64,000 nt of DNA. Source: Paenibacillus bovis. Lineage in GTDB: Bacteria; Bacillota; Bacilli; Bacillales; Bacillaceae_C. The stretch spans positions 1 through 64,000 of the forward strand of contig VEFU01000020.1 in NCBI GenBank assembly GCA_007679095.1, given 5' to 3'. The notes under the pieces are model-generated. The model ran no database searches, had not been told where the DNA came from, and saw nothing but the letters and a program-made list of their open reading frames with translations. Position 1 is the first letter of the stretch. Each line of letters opens with the position of its first letter. Positions 50,889 to 60,971 of this stretch are shown here, piece after piece. The translations under genes were made by a program, and so were the position numbers.

Positions 50889-53294
50889 ATGAGCGTAAAG
50901 CTAAAAGAATTTGAGGAAAAAGTTTTGTCCTATATGAAGGAAGAAGCATATAAGCCTCTAACCGTACAAGAACTAGAAGAAGCATTTGAAATTACAGATG
51001 CCGTGGATTTTAAAGATCTTGTAAAAACACTTGTCCAAATGGAAGAGAAAGGTCTCGTCGTTAGAACTCGCAGCAATCGCTATGGTCTTCCGGAGAAGAT
51101 GAATCTGATTCGAGGGACATTATCTGGCCATGCGAAAGGTTTTGCATTTCTAATTCCAGAGGAAAAAGGTTTAGATGACATCTTCATCCCTCCTCATGAG
51201 AAAAATGGTGCGATGCATGGTGATAGTGTATTAGTTCGTGTTGCAATTGGAAGTTCGGGTACACGTCGTGAAGGAGCGGTTGTGCGAATTCTGCAACGTG
51301 GTTCTCAAAAAATTGTAGGAACATATTCTGCGAGTAAAAGCTTTGGGTTCGTTATTCCGGATGATAAAAAGATTGCAGATGATATTTTTATTCCAAAGAG
51401 TGCTGATATGGGGGCGGTTGACGGTCATAAAGTTGTCGTCAACATTACAACTTTTCCAGAAGATCGTAAAAACGCTGAAGGAGAAATTGTTCAAATTCTT
51501 GGGCACAAAAATGACCCAGGTGTGGATATTTTATCGATTATCCACCAGCATGATTTACCATTAGCATTTCCAGATGAAGTGATAGATGAAGCAAATCAAA
51601 TTCCGGAGACGGTAGATGAAGCAGATATTCCAAAGCGACGTGATTTACGGGGCGAAACCATTGTAACCATTGATGGTGCAGATGCAAAAGACCTTGATGA
51701 TGCGGTAACGTTGAAGAAGTTAGAGAATGGAAATTATAAACTTGGTGTACATATCGCAGATGTAAGTCACTATGTGAAGGAAGGATCAGCTATTGATCAG
51801 GAAGCTTATGAGCGTGGTACAAGTGTATATTTAGTTGACCGCGTGATTCCGATGATTCCTCATCGCTTATCAAATGGGATTTGTTCATTAAATCCACAAG
51901 TAGATCGTTTTACACTTTCCTGTGAAATGGAAATAAACGATCAAGGGGAAGTTGTCAGCCATGAAATTTTTCAAAGTGTGATAAAAACAACCGAGCGGAT
52001 GACCTACTCTGATGTTAATAAAATATTAATTGAAAAAGACGAAGAGTTGCGTAATAAGTACGAATCTCTTGTACCAATGTTTGAGTTAATGGAAGAACTG
52101 CAAGGTGTTTTGCAAAATAAGCGGATGAAACGTGGCGCAATTGATTTTGATTTTAAAGAAGCTAAAGTACTAGTGGATGACGACGGGAAACCAACAGATG
52201 TGGTCATTCGTGAACGTTCCATTGGAGAACGGATAATCGAAGAATTTATGCTAATCGCAAACGAAACAGTTGCCGAGCATTTTCATTGGTTAGATGTGCC
52301 GTTCATTTACCGTATCCACGAGGATCCGAAAGAAGATAAATTGCAACGCTTCTTTGAGTTTATTACAAATTTTGGATTGATCGTTCGCGGTACTGCAAAT
52401 GCTGTTCACCCACGTGCTTTACAGGAAATTATTGAAGCTGTGCAAGGAAAGCCAGAAGAGATGGTTATCACTACTGTCATGCTCCGTTCCATGCAACAAG
52501 CAAAATATGACCCTGAAAGTCTCGGTCACTTTGGATTGTCGACGAATTTTTACACACATTTTACATCACCAATCCGCCGTTACCCAGATTTAATTGTGCA
52601 TCGCCTAATACGCACATATTTAATCGAAGGCAAGCTGGACGATGCAACACGTGAAAAGTGGAATGCATTACTTCCTGATATTGCGGATCATACATCTAAG
52701 CGTGAACGCCGTGCTGTTGATGCTGAACGTGATACAGATGAAATGAAAAAAGCTGAGTTTATGGAAGATAAAATTGGCGAAGAATTTGATGGGATTATTA
52801 GCTCTGTTACGAACTTTGGTATGTTCGTTGAGCTCCCAAATACAATTGAAGGTCTTGTCCATGTCAGCTATATGACAGATGATTATTATCGTTACGACGA
52901 ACGTCACTTCGCCATGATTGGGGAGAGAACAGGCAACGTCTTCCGAATCGGGGACGAAATTACCGTCCGTGTAATTAAAGTTAACAAAGACGAACATGAC
53001 ATCGATTTTGAGATAGTCGGAATGAAAAATAATCGCAAGCGCAGTGAAGATGAATCTTCTAAGCCACGAATCGTAAAGTTAAAGAGCGCAGGTAATGATG
53101 GTGGCACCGGCAAAGGACGACGGAGAGATGATCGTTCCACGAAAAAAGGTGGGGCACGCGACAACAATACCGAAGTGAATAATTCATTCGACGACGGAGA
53201 ATGGAGCACAAGACCACCACGCAAGAAAAAGAAAAAATCATACGACAACAAGTCTTCAGCAGCAAGGAAAAAACGTGGTGGACGAAAGGGTTAG
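50889..53294 (+). CDS. rnr: Ribonuclease R
   Basis: 3'-5' exoribonuclease of the RNB family, 801 residues, degrading structured RNA. Order: N-terminal winged helix (about 1-65), two cold-shock OB domains (70-220), the RNB catalytic domain from about 255 with Mg-binding aspartates in [13 protein letters not shown], an S1 domain (about 635-715) and a highly basic Lys/Arg/Gly-rich tail. RNase R works with SmpB and tmRNA to remove stalled mRNAs, in line with the neighbours. GGAGGGACG precedes ATG 50889. No strong terminator follows; a 51-bp repeat array begins 65 bp later. Confidence 0.96.
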   Translation: MSVKLKEFEEKVLSYMKEEAYKPLTVQELEEAFEITDAVDFKDLVKTLVQMEEKGLVVRTRSNRYGLPEKMNLIRGTLSGHAKGFAFLIPEEKGLDDIFIPPHEKNGAMHGDSVLVRVAIGSSGTRREGAVVRILQRGSQKIVGTYSASKSFGFVIPDDKKIADDIFIPKSADMGAVDGHKVVVNITTFPEDRKNAEGEIVQILGHKNDPGVDILSIIHQHDLPLAFPDEVIDEANQIPETVDEADIPKRRDLRGETIVTIDGADAKDLDDAVTLKKLENGNYKLGVHIADVSHYVKEGSAIDQEAYERGTSVYLVDRVIPMIPHRLSNGICSLNPQVDRFTLSCEMEINDQGEVVSHEIFQSVIKTTERMTYSDVNKILIEKDEELRNKYESLVPMFELMEELQGVLQNKRMKRGAIDFDFKEAKVLVDDDGKPTDVVIRERSIGERIIEEFMLIANETVAEHFHWLDVPFIYRIHEDPKEDKLQRFFEFITNFGLIVRGTANAVHPRALQEIIEAVQGKPEEMVITTVMLRSMQQAKYDPESLGHFGLSTNFYTHFTSPIRRYPDLIVHRLIRTYLIEGKLDDATREKWNALLPDIADHTSKRERRAVDAERDTDEMKKAEFMEDKIGEEFDGIISSVTNFGMFVELPNTIEGLVHVSYMTDDYYRYDERHFAMIGERTGNVFRIGDEITVRVIKVNKDEHDIDFEIVGMKNNRKRSEDESSKPRIVKLKSAGNDGGTGKGRRRDDRSTKKGGARDNNTEVNNSFDDGEWSTRPPRKKKKKSYDNKSSAARKKRGGRKG

Positions 53295-53358
53295 TCGAAT
53301 TCTTTAAGAATAGTGACCTTTTAATGAGAAATTAAGTTTTGCGGTAGTTATTCGTCAT

Positions 53359-54021
53359 GAATAAAGCCCTTGAGTGGGGAAAAAGGTTAAAGCAGGTACT
53401 ATTCACCTGGAATAAAGCCCTTGAGCAGAGAAAATCCTGAAAGAGGTACCTATTCGCTGTGAATAAAGCCCTTGAGTGGAGAAAGTCCTGAAAGAGGTAC
53501 CTATTCGCTGTGAATAGTGCCCTTGACTGGGAAAAATCCTGAAAGAGGTACCTATTCGCCTGGAATAAAGCCATTGAATGGGGAAAGTCCTGAAAGAGGT
53601 ACTTATTCGCAGTGAATAGTGCCCTTGAGCGGGGAAAATCCTGAAAGAGGTACCTATTCGCATTGAATAAAGCCCTTGACTGGGAAAAATCCTGAAAGAG
53701 GTACCTATTCGCCTGGAATAAAGCCCTTGACTGGGAAAAATCCTGAAAGAGGTACTTATTCGCAGTGAATAGTGCCCTTGAGCGGGGAAAATCCTGAAAG
53801 AGGTACCTATTCGCATTGAATAAAGCCCTTGAATGGGAAAAATCCTGAAAGAGGTAACTAATCGCAGTGAATAAAGCCCTTGAGCGGAGAAAGTCCTGAA
53901 AGAGGTACCTATTCGCATTGAATAAAGCCCTTGAATGGGAAAAATCCTAAAAGAGGTAACTATTCAATGAGAATAACGACCATAACTCGAGAAAATTCTT
54001 ATAGAGGTACTTATTCGTCGC
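53359..54021. repeat. Tandem array: 13 units of exactly 51 bp
   Basis: Units start at 53359, 53410, 53461 and every 51 bp to 53971, without a single indel; a partial unit precedes. The consensus opens GAATAAAGCCCTTGAGYGGG, continues RAAARTCCTGAAAGAGGTACC and ends TATTCGCNNT. Unit 13 is the most diverged. Each unit holds the palindrome AGGTACCT, and each junction forms TATTCGCNNTGAATA. Because 51 is a multiple of 3, minus-strand frames stay open as a 17-residue repeat, but several frames do so and none has a ribosome site, so I call no gene. The flanks 53295-53340 and 54022-54150 show no gene. Confidence 0.95.
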
Positions 54022-54162
54022 CAGTATGATTAAAGTTCCTAGGAATTTTGCTTCTATAGAGAATTAGAATCCAAATTATTATAGTAAAGGTTAGCTGGCT
54101 TGTGCTACTAACCTTTTTCTCTGTATAATAATATACACACTGTATTTTAGGGGGGAGATCAA

Positions 54163-54630
54163 ATGCCTAAAGGGGAAGGAAAGTTAATTGCGCAAAATAA
54201 AAAAGCTTCTCATGACTTTTTTATTGAGGATACGTATGAAGCAGGAATTGTTCTTCAAGGAACTGAAATTAAATCTATTCGTGCTGGTAGAATTAACTTG
54301 AAAGATTCATTCGCCCGTATTCATCAAGGTGAGCTTTACTTGCACAATGCGCATATAAGTCCGTATGAACAAGGAAATCGTTACAACCATGATCCATTAA
54401 GAACACGTAAGCTATTATTACACCGCAAAGAAATTAATAAGTTAATTGGTGAATCTAAAGAACAAGGATATTCCATTGTTCCATTAAAAATGTATTTTAA
54501 AAATGGTTATGCGAAAGTGTTAATTGGACTTGGTAAAGGGAAGAAGAAATACGATAAGCGTGAAGACTTAAAACAAAAAGAAGCGAAACGTGATATTGAG
54601 AGAGCTTTCCGCGAACGCCAAAAATTGTAA
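54163..54630 (+). CDS. smpB: SsrA-binding protein SmpB
   Basis: Partner of tmRNA in trans-translation, 155 residues. It is an OB-fold with [18 protein letters not shown] and [21 protein letters not shown], and a basic C-terminal tail ([20 protein letters not shown], as a block) that enters the mRNA channel of stalled ribosomes. GGGGGGAG precedes ATG 54163. It sits directly before the tmRNA gene it serves and behind RNase R, which supports one functional module. Confidence 0.96.
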   Translation: MPKGEGKLIAQNKKASHDFFIEDTYEAGIVLQGTEIKSIRAGRINLKDSFARIHQGELYLHNAHISPYEQGNRYNHDPLRTRKLLLHRKEINKLIGESKEQGYSIVPLKMYFKNGYAKVLIGLGKGKKKYDKREDLKQKEAKRDIERAFRERQKL

Positions 54631-54642
54631 GCTCTCATACCC

Positions 54643-54670
54643 TTGATAAATAAGTCATAGATGTTATAAT
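54643..54670 (+). promoter_or_regulatory. ssrA promoter
   Basis: TTGATA (54643-54648), 16-bp spacer, TATAAT (54665-54670). Transcription should begin near 54677, giving a leader of about 80 nt that RNase P would remove. Confidence 0.82.
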
Positions 54671-54759
54671 AATAACTGTAACACCGAGTGTACAACTATT
54701 CCGAGTACCCGGAATACGATGAGTATATGCGATTAAATTCGCAACTTATCTTTTATCAT

Positions 54760-55402
54760 GGGGACGCTACGGATTCGACAGGGATAGTTCGAGCTCAGGT
54801 TGCGAGTCGAGGGGATCGTCCTCGTAAAAACGTCAAAGCCAATAATAACTGGCAAAGAAAACAACAACTTCGCTTTCGCTGCTTAATAACAGTTGATTGC
54901 GGTTCCTCCCTCCATCGCCCATGTGGTAGGGTAAGGGACTCACTCTAAGTGGGCTACGCCGGAAGTCCTCCGCCTGGGGACCATGGAAGAGAACAATCAG
55001 GCTAGCGCTCCGGATGCCCGTCGATAGGCGGAAAGAGACGCGAAATAATAATATATCGACTACACTCGTAGATGCTTGAGTGACGATATTTCTGGACGTG
55101 GGTTCGATTAGTAAGTAGTCGCCTTGTGTGGTAACACATAAGTGAAAACTCGGCTTTATCGGTGAAACCTACGTTGCACATAGATGCAATAAGGCGATGC
55201 CGAGCGGTATGTGGAGTAATCCAACAGCCGTGTATCGACTTATAGGCTGCCAATTAATTGGTAGTACTAGGATGTGAAAAACTACCTTATCAGGTAAATA
55301 TACTTTTCACATAATACGCCGAGGGACCTATTCAGAATAGGTTCAAGACATAGTCAGTGCCATGACGAAAGCATGGAATAGCACGTCCCACCGTCTCCAC
55401 CA
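54760..55402 (+). ncRNA. ssrA: tmRNA (ssrA) interrupted by a group I intron
   Basis: The 5' end GGGGACGCTACGGATTCGAC and the 3' end CGTCTCCACCA are canonical, with the acceptor stem GGGGACG/CGTCTCC and an encoded CCA. The tag frame is 54851-54886 and encodes GKENNNFAFAA, so stalled peptides would end in A-GKENNNFAFAA. The gene spans 643 bp, far over the ~360 nt of Bacillus tmRNAs. The T-arm is split: GTGGG plus TTCGAT at 55098-55108 and T plus CCCAC at 55386-55391. Removing 55109-55385 restores GTGGG-TTCGATT-CCCAC and a 366-nt RNA. Exons are 54760-55108 and 55386-55402. Confidence 0.95.
55109..55385 (+). other. Group I intron (IA-like) in the T-loop of ssrA
   Basis: A 277-nt insertion with no ORF. 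P1: exon CGAT (55105-55108) pairs with guide GTCG (55118-55121), with the diagnostic U-G pair at the splice site; the intron ends in G (55385). P2: CTTGTGTG-GTAA-CACATAAG. P3: CTCGGC (55149-55154) with GCCGAG (55318-55323). Q-like segment AATCC-AACAGCC (55219-55230). P7: GACTTAT (55237-55243, one bulge) with ATAGTC (55350-55355). Between P7 and P3' lie two hairpins, 55248-55265 and ATGTGAAAA/TTTTCACAT (55272-55312), like P7.1/P7.2 of subgroup IA. P8: ACCTAT/ATAGGT. P9: CCATG/CATGG. It is probably self-splicing, since all core helices are present. Confidence 0.88.
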
Positions 55403-55430
55403 AATACATATTTGGTGGTTTTTTATTTTT
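55397..55430 (+). terminator. ssrA terminator
   Basis: CCACCAAATA and TATTTGGTGG form the stem, followed by TTTTTTATTTTTTT. The left strand overlaps the tmRNA CCA end. Confidence 0.9.
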
Positions 55431-55723
55431 TTGTGACTTGAATCATAATTTTGCCGTTTTGGCAGCGTTATGCTTCAAAAAACTAACGGCAATTATATAC
55501 TTCAAAAAGTAATATTATGGCACAAAATTACTTTTACTAAAGGAGCGATATTGGTATTTGATTGAATTGTTAAATAAAAGTCAAGTACCAATCGAAGATG
55601 ACTACTTTATAAATTGAATATTAACAGTATCCAAGAACTGATTGTTCACGAACATCATTGTTGGGCAACATATGAGGGATTAAGCAGGCATGAATAAATT
55701 AATAATATTAATCGTCATGTAGA
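55431..55723. other. Intergenic stretch after ssrA
   Basis: About 290 A/T-rich bases with no supported gene. A short open frame (55614-55697) lacks a ribosome site. No integrase, no repeated tmRNA 3' end and no IS is visible. Confidence 0.6.
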
Positions 55724-55764
55724 AATATCCGATTATTTCTTTGTAAATAATCGGATATTTTTTG
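55724..55764. terminator. Hairpin at the 3' end of the transketolase gene
   Basis: AATATCCGATTATTT (55724-55738) and AAATAATCGGATATT (55744-55758) form a perfect 15-bp stem. The T-run is strong in the + direction and weak in the minus direction, so it may act bidirectionally. Confidence 0.8.
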
Positions 55765-55765
55765 T

Positions 55766-57784
55766 TTACTTCAATAGCGACTTTATTCTTGAAATTATAT
55801 TATCAACAGTAAATCCATACTCTTTGATAATTATAGATGAGGGTGCGGATGCACCAAAACGATTAATTCCCATTATCACCCCATGACGTCCAACGTATTG
55901 ATGCCAACCTTGTTGTGACCCCATTTCAATGGCTAGAGTAGTCTTTTCTAGTCTAGGAAGAATTACCGAATCCTTGTATGATTGCGTTTGTTGTTCGAAC
56001 AGTTCCCAGCTAGGCATACTAATCACACGTACAGGGATATCCTGTTCTTCAAGTTTTCTTTGTGCTTCCATGGCTAATTGTACCTCCGACCCAGTAGCAA
56101 TAATCTGTGCTCTAGGTGAGTTTTTCATTGCTTCAGATAAAATATATGCTCCACGATGAAAACCATAGGTACCAAATTTCAATGTTTCTTCCAATATAGG
56201 TAGCGATTGTCTTGATAAAATTAAAGCGGTTGGTCCTGAATTATTCTGAACTGCACACTTCCATGCGAGACTTGTTTCATTAGCATCTGCTGGTCTTAGC
56301 ACAGTGATGCCAGGAATACTGCGCAGTGAAGCTAATTGTTCTATTGGTTCGTGTGTTGGTCCATCTTCTCCTACTGCGATACTATCATGCGTAAATACGT
56401 AAATTATAGGTAGTTTCATTATGGCAGCTGAACGGATAGCTGGTCGAAGATAATCTGAAAATACAAAAAATGTCCCCACGAATGCTTTTAAGCCCTTATG
56501 CAACATCATGCCATTAGCTGCTGCTCCCATTGCAAATTCTCTTACACCAAAGGAAATGTTACGTTGTTTATAGTCATTACGTGTAAGTCTGCCTGAAGCC
56601 TTTATGGAAGTTTTTGTTGAAGTTTCCAGATCAGCTGACCCACCGATTAAAAACGGAATACTATTTGCTATTTTATTTAATGCGTTTTCTGATGCATCGC
56701 GTGTTGACAATGCATTTTCACTTGGTTTATAAAAAGGTAGTTCAACATCCCAATCTTCTGAAGTTGTTCCTTTCATAGCTGCAAGAAATTGCTCAGCTAA
56801 ATTAGGATGATCTTTTTGATATGCAGCAAACAAAAAGTTCCACGCACTTTCTTTAGCTTCTCCTTGCATTTTTAATTCCAAAAAATGTTCCTCTACATCC
56901 TTTGGAACGTAGAATGCTGGATTACTTGGCCACCCATAAAATTCTTTCGTTAGTAATGTTTCACTTTTACCAAGTGGAGTGCCATGGGAACCATGTGCCC
57001 CACCTTTACCACTTTTGTTTGGACTGCCATAACCAATGGTGGTCTTAATCTCAATCAAAGAAGGGCGTGGATCAGCCTGAGCCGTTGCGATAGCCCTATT
57101 AATTTCATCTAAATCATTTCCATCATTCACCAATTGGACATGCCAATTATAGCCTTCAAATCGTTTTTGTACATTTTCGGAGAAGGAATAGCTAAGATCT
57201 CCATCCAAGGAAATATCATTTGAATCATACAGTAAAATTAGCTTCCCAAGTTTTAGATGTCCAGCAAGTGAGGCAGCTTCACTAGTGATTCCTTCCATCA
57301 TATCCCCATCACCGCAAATTACGTAGGTATGGTGGTCTATAATATTGAATTCTTCACGATTATAAGTTGCAGCAAGATGAGCTTCCGCAAGTGCCATTCC
57401 AACAGCCATTCCTATTCCCTGTCCAAGGGGACCTGTAGTAGCATCCACACCCGGTGTATGCCCATATTCAGGATGACCTGGTGTCAAGCTTCCCCATTGT
57501 CGGAATTTTTTCAATTCCTTTAATGGCAGATATCCAAACAGATGCAATAAACTGTATAGTAACATTGATCCGTGGCCTGCTGATAAAACAAAACGATCAC
57601 GATTAACCCAATCAGGGTTGTTGGGATTATGGTTCATAAAATTGGACCAAAGCTCATAAGCCATAGGTGCTGCCCCCATTGGCATACCTGGGTGTCCTGA
57701 ATTAGCCTTGTCGATTGCATCAATAGAAAGTGTGCGAATAGTATTTACCGCTTTTTCTTTAAGTTGGTGATTCAATGTATTCAT
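55766..57784 (-). CDS. tkt: Transketolase
   Basis: Thiamine-diphosphate enzyme that moves two-carbon units between sugar phosphates in the pentose phosphate pathway; 672 residues, full length. The N-terminal [20 protein letters not shown], ThDP-binding [14 protein letters not shown]...YDSN, and [21 protein letters not shown] (block) are all intact. AGGGAGGAAT precedes the ATG on the minus strand. It is isolated from other pentose phosphate genes and divergent from a LysR regulator, so it is probably an additional, regulated transketolase beside a housekeeping copy elsewhere (inference). It could also serve a specialised sugar pathway. Confidence 0.93.
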   Translation of the reverse strand: MNTLNHQLKEKAVNTIRTLSIDAIDKANSGHPGMPMGAAPMAYELWSNFMNHNPNNPDWVNRDRFVLSAGHGSMLLYSLLHLFGYLPLKELKKFRQWGSLTPGHPEYGHTPGVDATTGPLGQGIGMAVGMALAEAHLAATYNREEFNIIDHHTYVICGDGDMMEGITSEAASLAGHLKLGKLILLYDSNDISLDGDLSYSFSENVQKRFEGYNWHVQLVNDGNDLDEINRAIATAQADPRPSLIEIKTTIGYGSPNKSGKGGAHGSHGTPLGKSETLLTKEFYGWPSNPAFYVPKDVEEHFLELKMQGEAKESAWNFLFAAYQKDHPNLAEQFLAAMKGTTSEDWDVELPFYKPSENALSTRDASENALNKIANSIPFLIGGSADLETSTKTSIKASGRLTRNDYKQRNISFGVREFAMGAAANGMMLHKGLKAFVGTFFVFSDYLRPAIRSAAIMKLPIIYVFTHDSIAVGEDGPTHEPIEQLASLRSIPGITVLRPADANETSLAWKCAVQNNSGPTALILSRQSLPILEETLKFGTYGFHRGAYILSEAMKNSPRAQIIATGSEVQLAMEAQRKLEEQDIPVRVISMPSWELFEQQTQSYKDSVILPRLEKTTLAIEMGSQQGWHQYVGRHGVIMGINRFGASAPSSIIIKEYGFTVDNIISRIKSLLK

Positions 57785-57897
57785 CTAATTCCTCCCTAAA
57801 AAAGATATATCAACATAAACATTAACCTTATTGTAATACAGGTAAAGATATTGATAAAATTGATATTATTAATACTAGGTATAGATGGAGGTAATAT

Positions 57898-58713
57898 ATG
57901 ATTGCTAATTTAGAGTTATATCATGTTTTTTATTGGACGGCTAGGGAGCTGAATTTTTCTAGGGCTGCGGAACGCTTATATATTACACAACCAAGTGTTA
58001 GTCACTCTATTAAGCAACTCGAAAATGAGCTGAATGTTACGCTTTTTCACCGTGTGGCTAAAGGAGTGAAGTTAACAGATGAGGGTATATTACTGTATTC
58101 ACAAGTGAAGAGTGCATTTTATTTTCTTGAATCAGGAGAAAGGCAAATTGCAGAACTGAATAATCTTACGCACGGTGAGTTAAGGTTTGGTAGCAGCGAT
58201 TCATTATGTAAACATTACTTATTGCCTCACCTAGGGGTTTTTTGCAATGATTATCCTAAAATTCTTCTGGATGTTATGCATGGAACAACTCCAGAAATAA
58301 TACGTAATGTAAAAAATGGAAGAATAGATTTTGGTATTATTCGTTTGCCCTATCAAGATGACTCATTAACAATTCTTGAGACAATTACTGTTCAAGACTG
58401 CTTTGTAGTGGGACCTAGATATTTTGAATTGGCGCAAAAGGAAATACCTCTAAATAAGCTAAAGGATTATCCTATCATCTTATTTTCAAAGAGAAGTAGT
58501 TCAAGAGAATTTATTCAAGAATTCGCGAAAGCAGGCCTTGGTATTTCATTTGTAACTAAACAATTCGTACAATCAGAATTAGATAATGGGTTGCTTAAAG
58601 AAGTTAAATTAACGGAAACAATACCAACTCGTAAGATAGGAGTAATATTCCAGAAGAATAGATTTCTTACACCTGCAACTAAAGTGTTTTTACATGAGTA
58701 TTTAGGTGTTTAA
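57898..58713 (+). CDS. LysR-family regulator, possibly with internal deletion
   Basis: N-terminal winged helix (residues about 4-62: NFSRAAERLYITQPSVSHSI) and a type 2 periplasmic-binding-fold effector domain. The length is 271 against the usual 290-300. Comparison with the family layout from memory shows the gap: in typical members about 25-30 residues separate the ...SSSREFI helix from ...EFAKAGLGISFVT, but here they are fused at residues 202-216 (SSSREFIQEFAKAGLG). An in-frame deletion between similar words (ATTCAAGAATT-like) would explain it. GGAGG precedes ATG 57898. It is divergent from tkt and probably controls it, if functional. The 113-bp gap holds TTGATA-A-AATTGATAT-type dyads but no sure site. 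Confidence 0.85.
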   Translation: MIANLELYHVFYWTARELNFSRAAERLYITQPSVSHSIKQLENELNVTLFHRVAKGVKLTDEGILLYSQVKSAFYFLESGERQIAELNNLTHGELRFGSSDSLCKHYLLPHLGVFCNDYPKILLDVMHGTTPEIIRNVKNGRIDFGIIRLPYQDDSLTILETITVQDCFVVGPRYFELAQKEIPLNKLKDYPIILFSKRSSSREFIQEFAKAGLGISFVTKQFVQSELDNGLLKEVKLTETIPTRKIGVIFQKNRFLTPATKVFLHEYLGV

Positions 58714-58782
58714 ACTTGTAAGGTAAATGGATTGAAAGTACATTATAACTAGATTACAGGTGGCATTTTCCCTGCCCATGAA

Positions 58783-58813
58783 CAGAAAGGAGCAAAATCC
58801 TTGCTCCTTTCTG
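58783..58813 (+). terminator. Hairpin after the LysR gene
   Basis: CAGAAAGGAGCAA and TTGCTCCTTTCTG form a perfect 13-bp stem over AATCC. No T-run follows, so termination is uncertain. Confidence 0.65.
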
Positions 58814-58916
58814 CTATCTACTCAATTACCTTGCAGATAAAGTTTTTTTTCATCACTTAGCGAATCTATATAGTAAGAGATTATCTTTTGCAGCTTAATA
58901 ATTTATTGATGAGGAG

Positions 58917-60971
58917 ATGGTGAAAATAGTACAAAATAGTAAAGAACATTCGAAATTTATTGGTGAATCAAATTCAAATCAATTATTAAATCATTATATA
59001 AAACTCCATTATTTTCAAATTCAGGAAATTGTCGTTGCACCAAATGATCAAGAAATCATCATCGTTGTAGGAAATTCAGATATGCCCCACAGCCAATATG
59101 CATATGGAGATAGGAATAGATCGATTTGGAATTATAACCTTAAAAGTAACCAGTTTATTAAATTAACATCACCTAATGAAGATGCACATGCCCCATGTTG
59201 GTCTCCAGATAGTAAATACATCGCTTATTGTTCTAGAGCATCTGGAAAAAAAGAATTATGGATAATGAAGAATGATGGTTCAAGTCAAAAACAACTTACT
59301 AATACCAATTTTCCTGGACAAGACCCTTTTAATGGTTCTCATATAGAATGGTCCCCTGACGGTAACAACATTATTTATTCTGTTATCCCAAATGGTAGTG
59401 TATATGGATTATTTCAATCATTCCTTGAAGAACAAGAGGAAGATCAACGAATTCAGGTAGATAGTGGCAAGAATAGAAGAATGGAAATTCACCAAAAAGC
59501 CCGCTCTATATTTGAATCAGAACTATATGTATACAATCTAAAATCAAGAACTAATAATAAGATTGCTTCACATAATAAGCATACATTTACAATCGTTGAT
59601 TGGTACGATAATAATAAACACCTTATGATAAGTAACGGTTCAGAGTTAAAGATATTAAATATCGAAACTAGCGAATTAACACCAGTTTTTTCTGGTCAAC
59701 TTGGGTTAGTAAAAATATTGGGTACTAGGATTTTATTAGCTCGACAAAAAGAAAAACATATTGAAATCGGGACTATTGATAATGATACCTTTAACAAGGT
59801 TTCAGAAGCAGTGGTTGTAGGTAATGATCCAGTTATACTTCAAGCCTGGTCAAATGATGGGACTAAATTATATTTTACTTCCCAAGATGGTGTATCAAAT
59901 ATCCTTTATTCTGTTGATGTAAATTCCGGTGAAGTTCAAGCCTTAACTGATAAGGAAAAAGTAGTTTGGGATTATCGGACCTGGAGTGCAAGAATACAAA
60001 GCTTCCATAATAGTAAAGCTATTATTTTTCCGTACAGTGGGCCCCGAGAACCTAATGAACTTTGGAAAATGGATAGTAATGGAGAACAAAGGAAATTAAG
60101 TCATTTTTGCGAAGATTTTATCCCTACAAATTTACCAGAAGTTCGTCATATTAAATATAATAGCAGCAAATGGAAAATTGAATCCTTACTTGTATTACCT
60201 AAAAACTATGATTCAACTAAAACATATCCAACACTTGTTTATTTACATGGTGGACCAGAGTCATTTGTGACTTCAAATATATCAGAATTAATATCAGGAA
60301 GGGCTCAAAGTGCTGCTTACTACCTTGCTGAACACGGTTATGCAGTTTTGTTACCTAACTTCCGTGGCAGTGGCGGTTACGGAAAAGAATTTGAAAATGA
60401 ATTATCAGGCTATAAGATCACACAACATCCTTTTGAAGATGTGATGGCCGGAGTTGATTACCTCATCAAAGAAGGGATAGCAGATGAAAGAAGTCTCGGT
60501 ATTTATGGAAGTAGCTTTGGAGCATGGCTAACAGCGTGGACAATTTCACAAACCAATCGATTTAGTGGCGCTATTGGAGCTAGTGGTATATACGATATTC
60601 TGGATATAGATCGTAAAAATGGCACAGCTATATACTCAATTAGAGAAAATCGTAAGAAAAATACTAATCCAGATGATATGTGGGTAAATCCAGGAGTTTA
60701 TAAGAAATTCTCACCTGTCGAACAAGTCCATCATATCAATACTCCCATGTTGCTTATTGAAACAGGAGCCGAAAGAAGGAATGGCGAAAGTTGTGCAAAG
60801 TCCTTATTTAATGGAATCCTTGCACAGAATGTTAAAACAAACTTAATTTATTATCCAGAGGCTTTTCATAATGGCGGGTGGAATGATGAATATAAAAGGG
60901 ATTATATGATGCGTTTAGTAGCATGGTTTGATCATTGTATTAAAGGAGCGGACTTACCAGACTGGTTTTAA
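58917..60971 (+). CDS. Prolyl oligopeptidase-family (S9) serine peptidase
   Basis: A 684-residue protein. An N-terminal WD40/PD40-like beta-propeller (about 25-400) has blades such as DAHAPCWSPDSKYIAYCSR and IEWSPDGNNIIYS; a C-terminal alpha/beta-hydrolase peptidase domain follows. The nucleophile is S533 in GIYGSSFGAW, the oxyanion block is YLHGGPESF, and the His is H651 in EAFHNGG. The catalytic Asp expected after the HG-x-x motif is not seen: the segment reads ETGAERRN (E615-N622), with Arg at the Asp position. There is no signal peptide, so it is likely cytosolic. GAGGAG abuts ATG 58917; GTG 58920 is an alternative start. Substrate unknown. Confidence 0.85.
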   Translation: MVKIVQNSKEHSKFIGESNSNQLLNHYIKLHYFQIQEIVVAPNDQEIIIVVGNSDMPHSQYAYGDRNRSIWNYNLKSNQFIKLTSPNEDAHAPCWSPDSKYIAYCSRASGKKELWIMKNDGSSQKQLTNTNFPGQDPFNGSHIEWSPDGNNIIYSVIPNGSVYGLFQSFLEEQEEDQRIQVDSGKNRRMEIHQKARSIFESELYVYNLKSRTNNKIASHNKHTFTIVDWYDNNKHLMISNGSELKILNIETSELTPVFSGQLGLVKILGTRILLARQKEKHIEIGTIDNDTFNKVSEAVVVGNDPVILQAWSNDGTKLYFTSQDGVSNILYSVDVNSGEVQALTDKEKVVWDYRTWSARIQSFHNSKAIIFPYSGPREPNELWKMDSNGEQRKLSHFCEDFIPTNLPEVRHIKYNSSKWKIESLLVLPKNYDSTKTYPTLVYLHGGPESFVTSNISELISGRAQSAAYYLAEHGYAVLLPNFRGSGGYGKEFENELSGYKITQHPFEDVMAGVDYLIKEGIADERSLGIYGSSFGAWLTAWTISQTNRFSGAIGASGIYDILDIDRKNGTAIYSIRENRKKNTNPDDMWVNPGVYKKFSPVEQVHHINTPMLLIETGAERRNGESCAKSLFNGILAQNVKTNLIYYPEAFHNGGWNDEYKRDYMMRLVAWFDHCIKGADLPDWF

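Noticed and set aside
53403-53918. Minus-strand frame of 171 codons encoding a 17-residue repeat.
   Set aside because: It results from the 51-bp period. Another minus frame is open too, codon use is not selective, and no start signal precedes it.
53359-54021. Possible CRISPR array.
   Set aside because: Units are contiguous and homologous along their whole 51 bp. There are no unique spacers and no cas genes.
54688-54948. Forward open frame of 86 codons.
   Set aside because: It lies over the ssrA leader and tmRNA body. The only real coding there is the short tag frame at 54851-54886.
55002-55253. Minus-strand frame of 83 codons, considered as an intron-encoded protein.
   Set aside because: It is antisense, spans both exon and intron, lacks LAGLIDADG or GIY-YIG features and has no ribosome site.
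55614-55697. Short open frame after ssrA (contains IQELIVHEHHCWATY).
   Set aside because: It is only 27 codons with TTG as best start and no ribosome site; no family is recognised.
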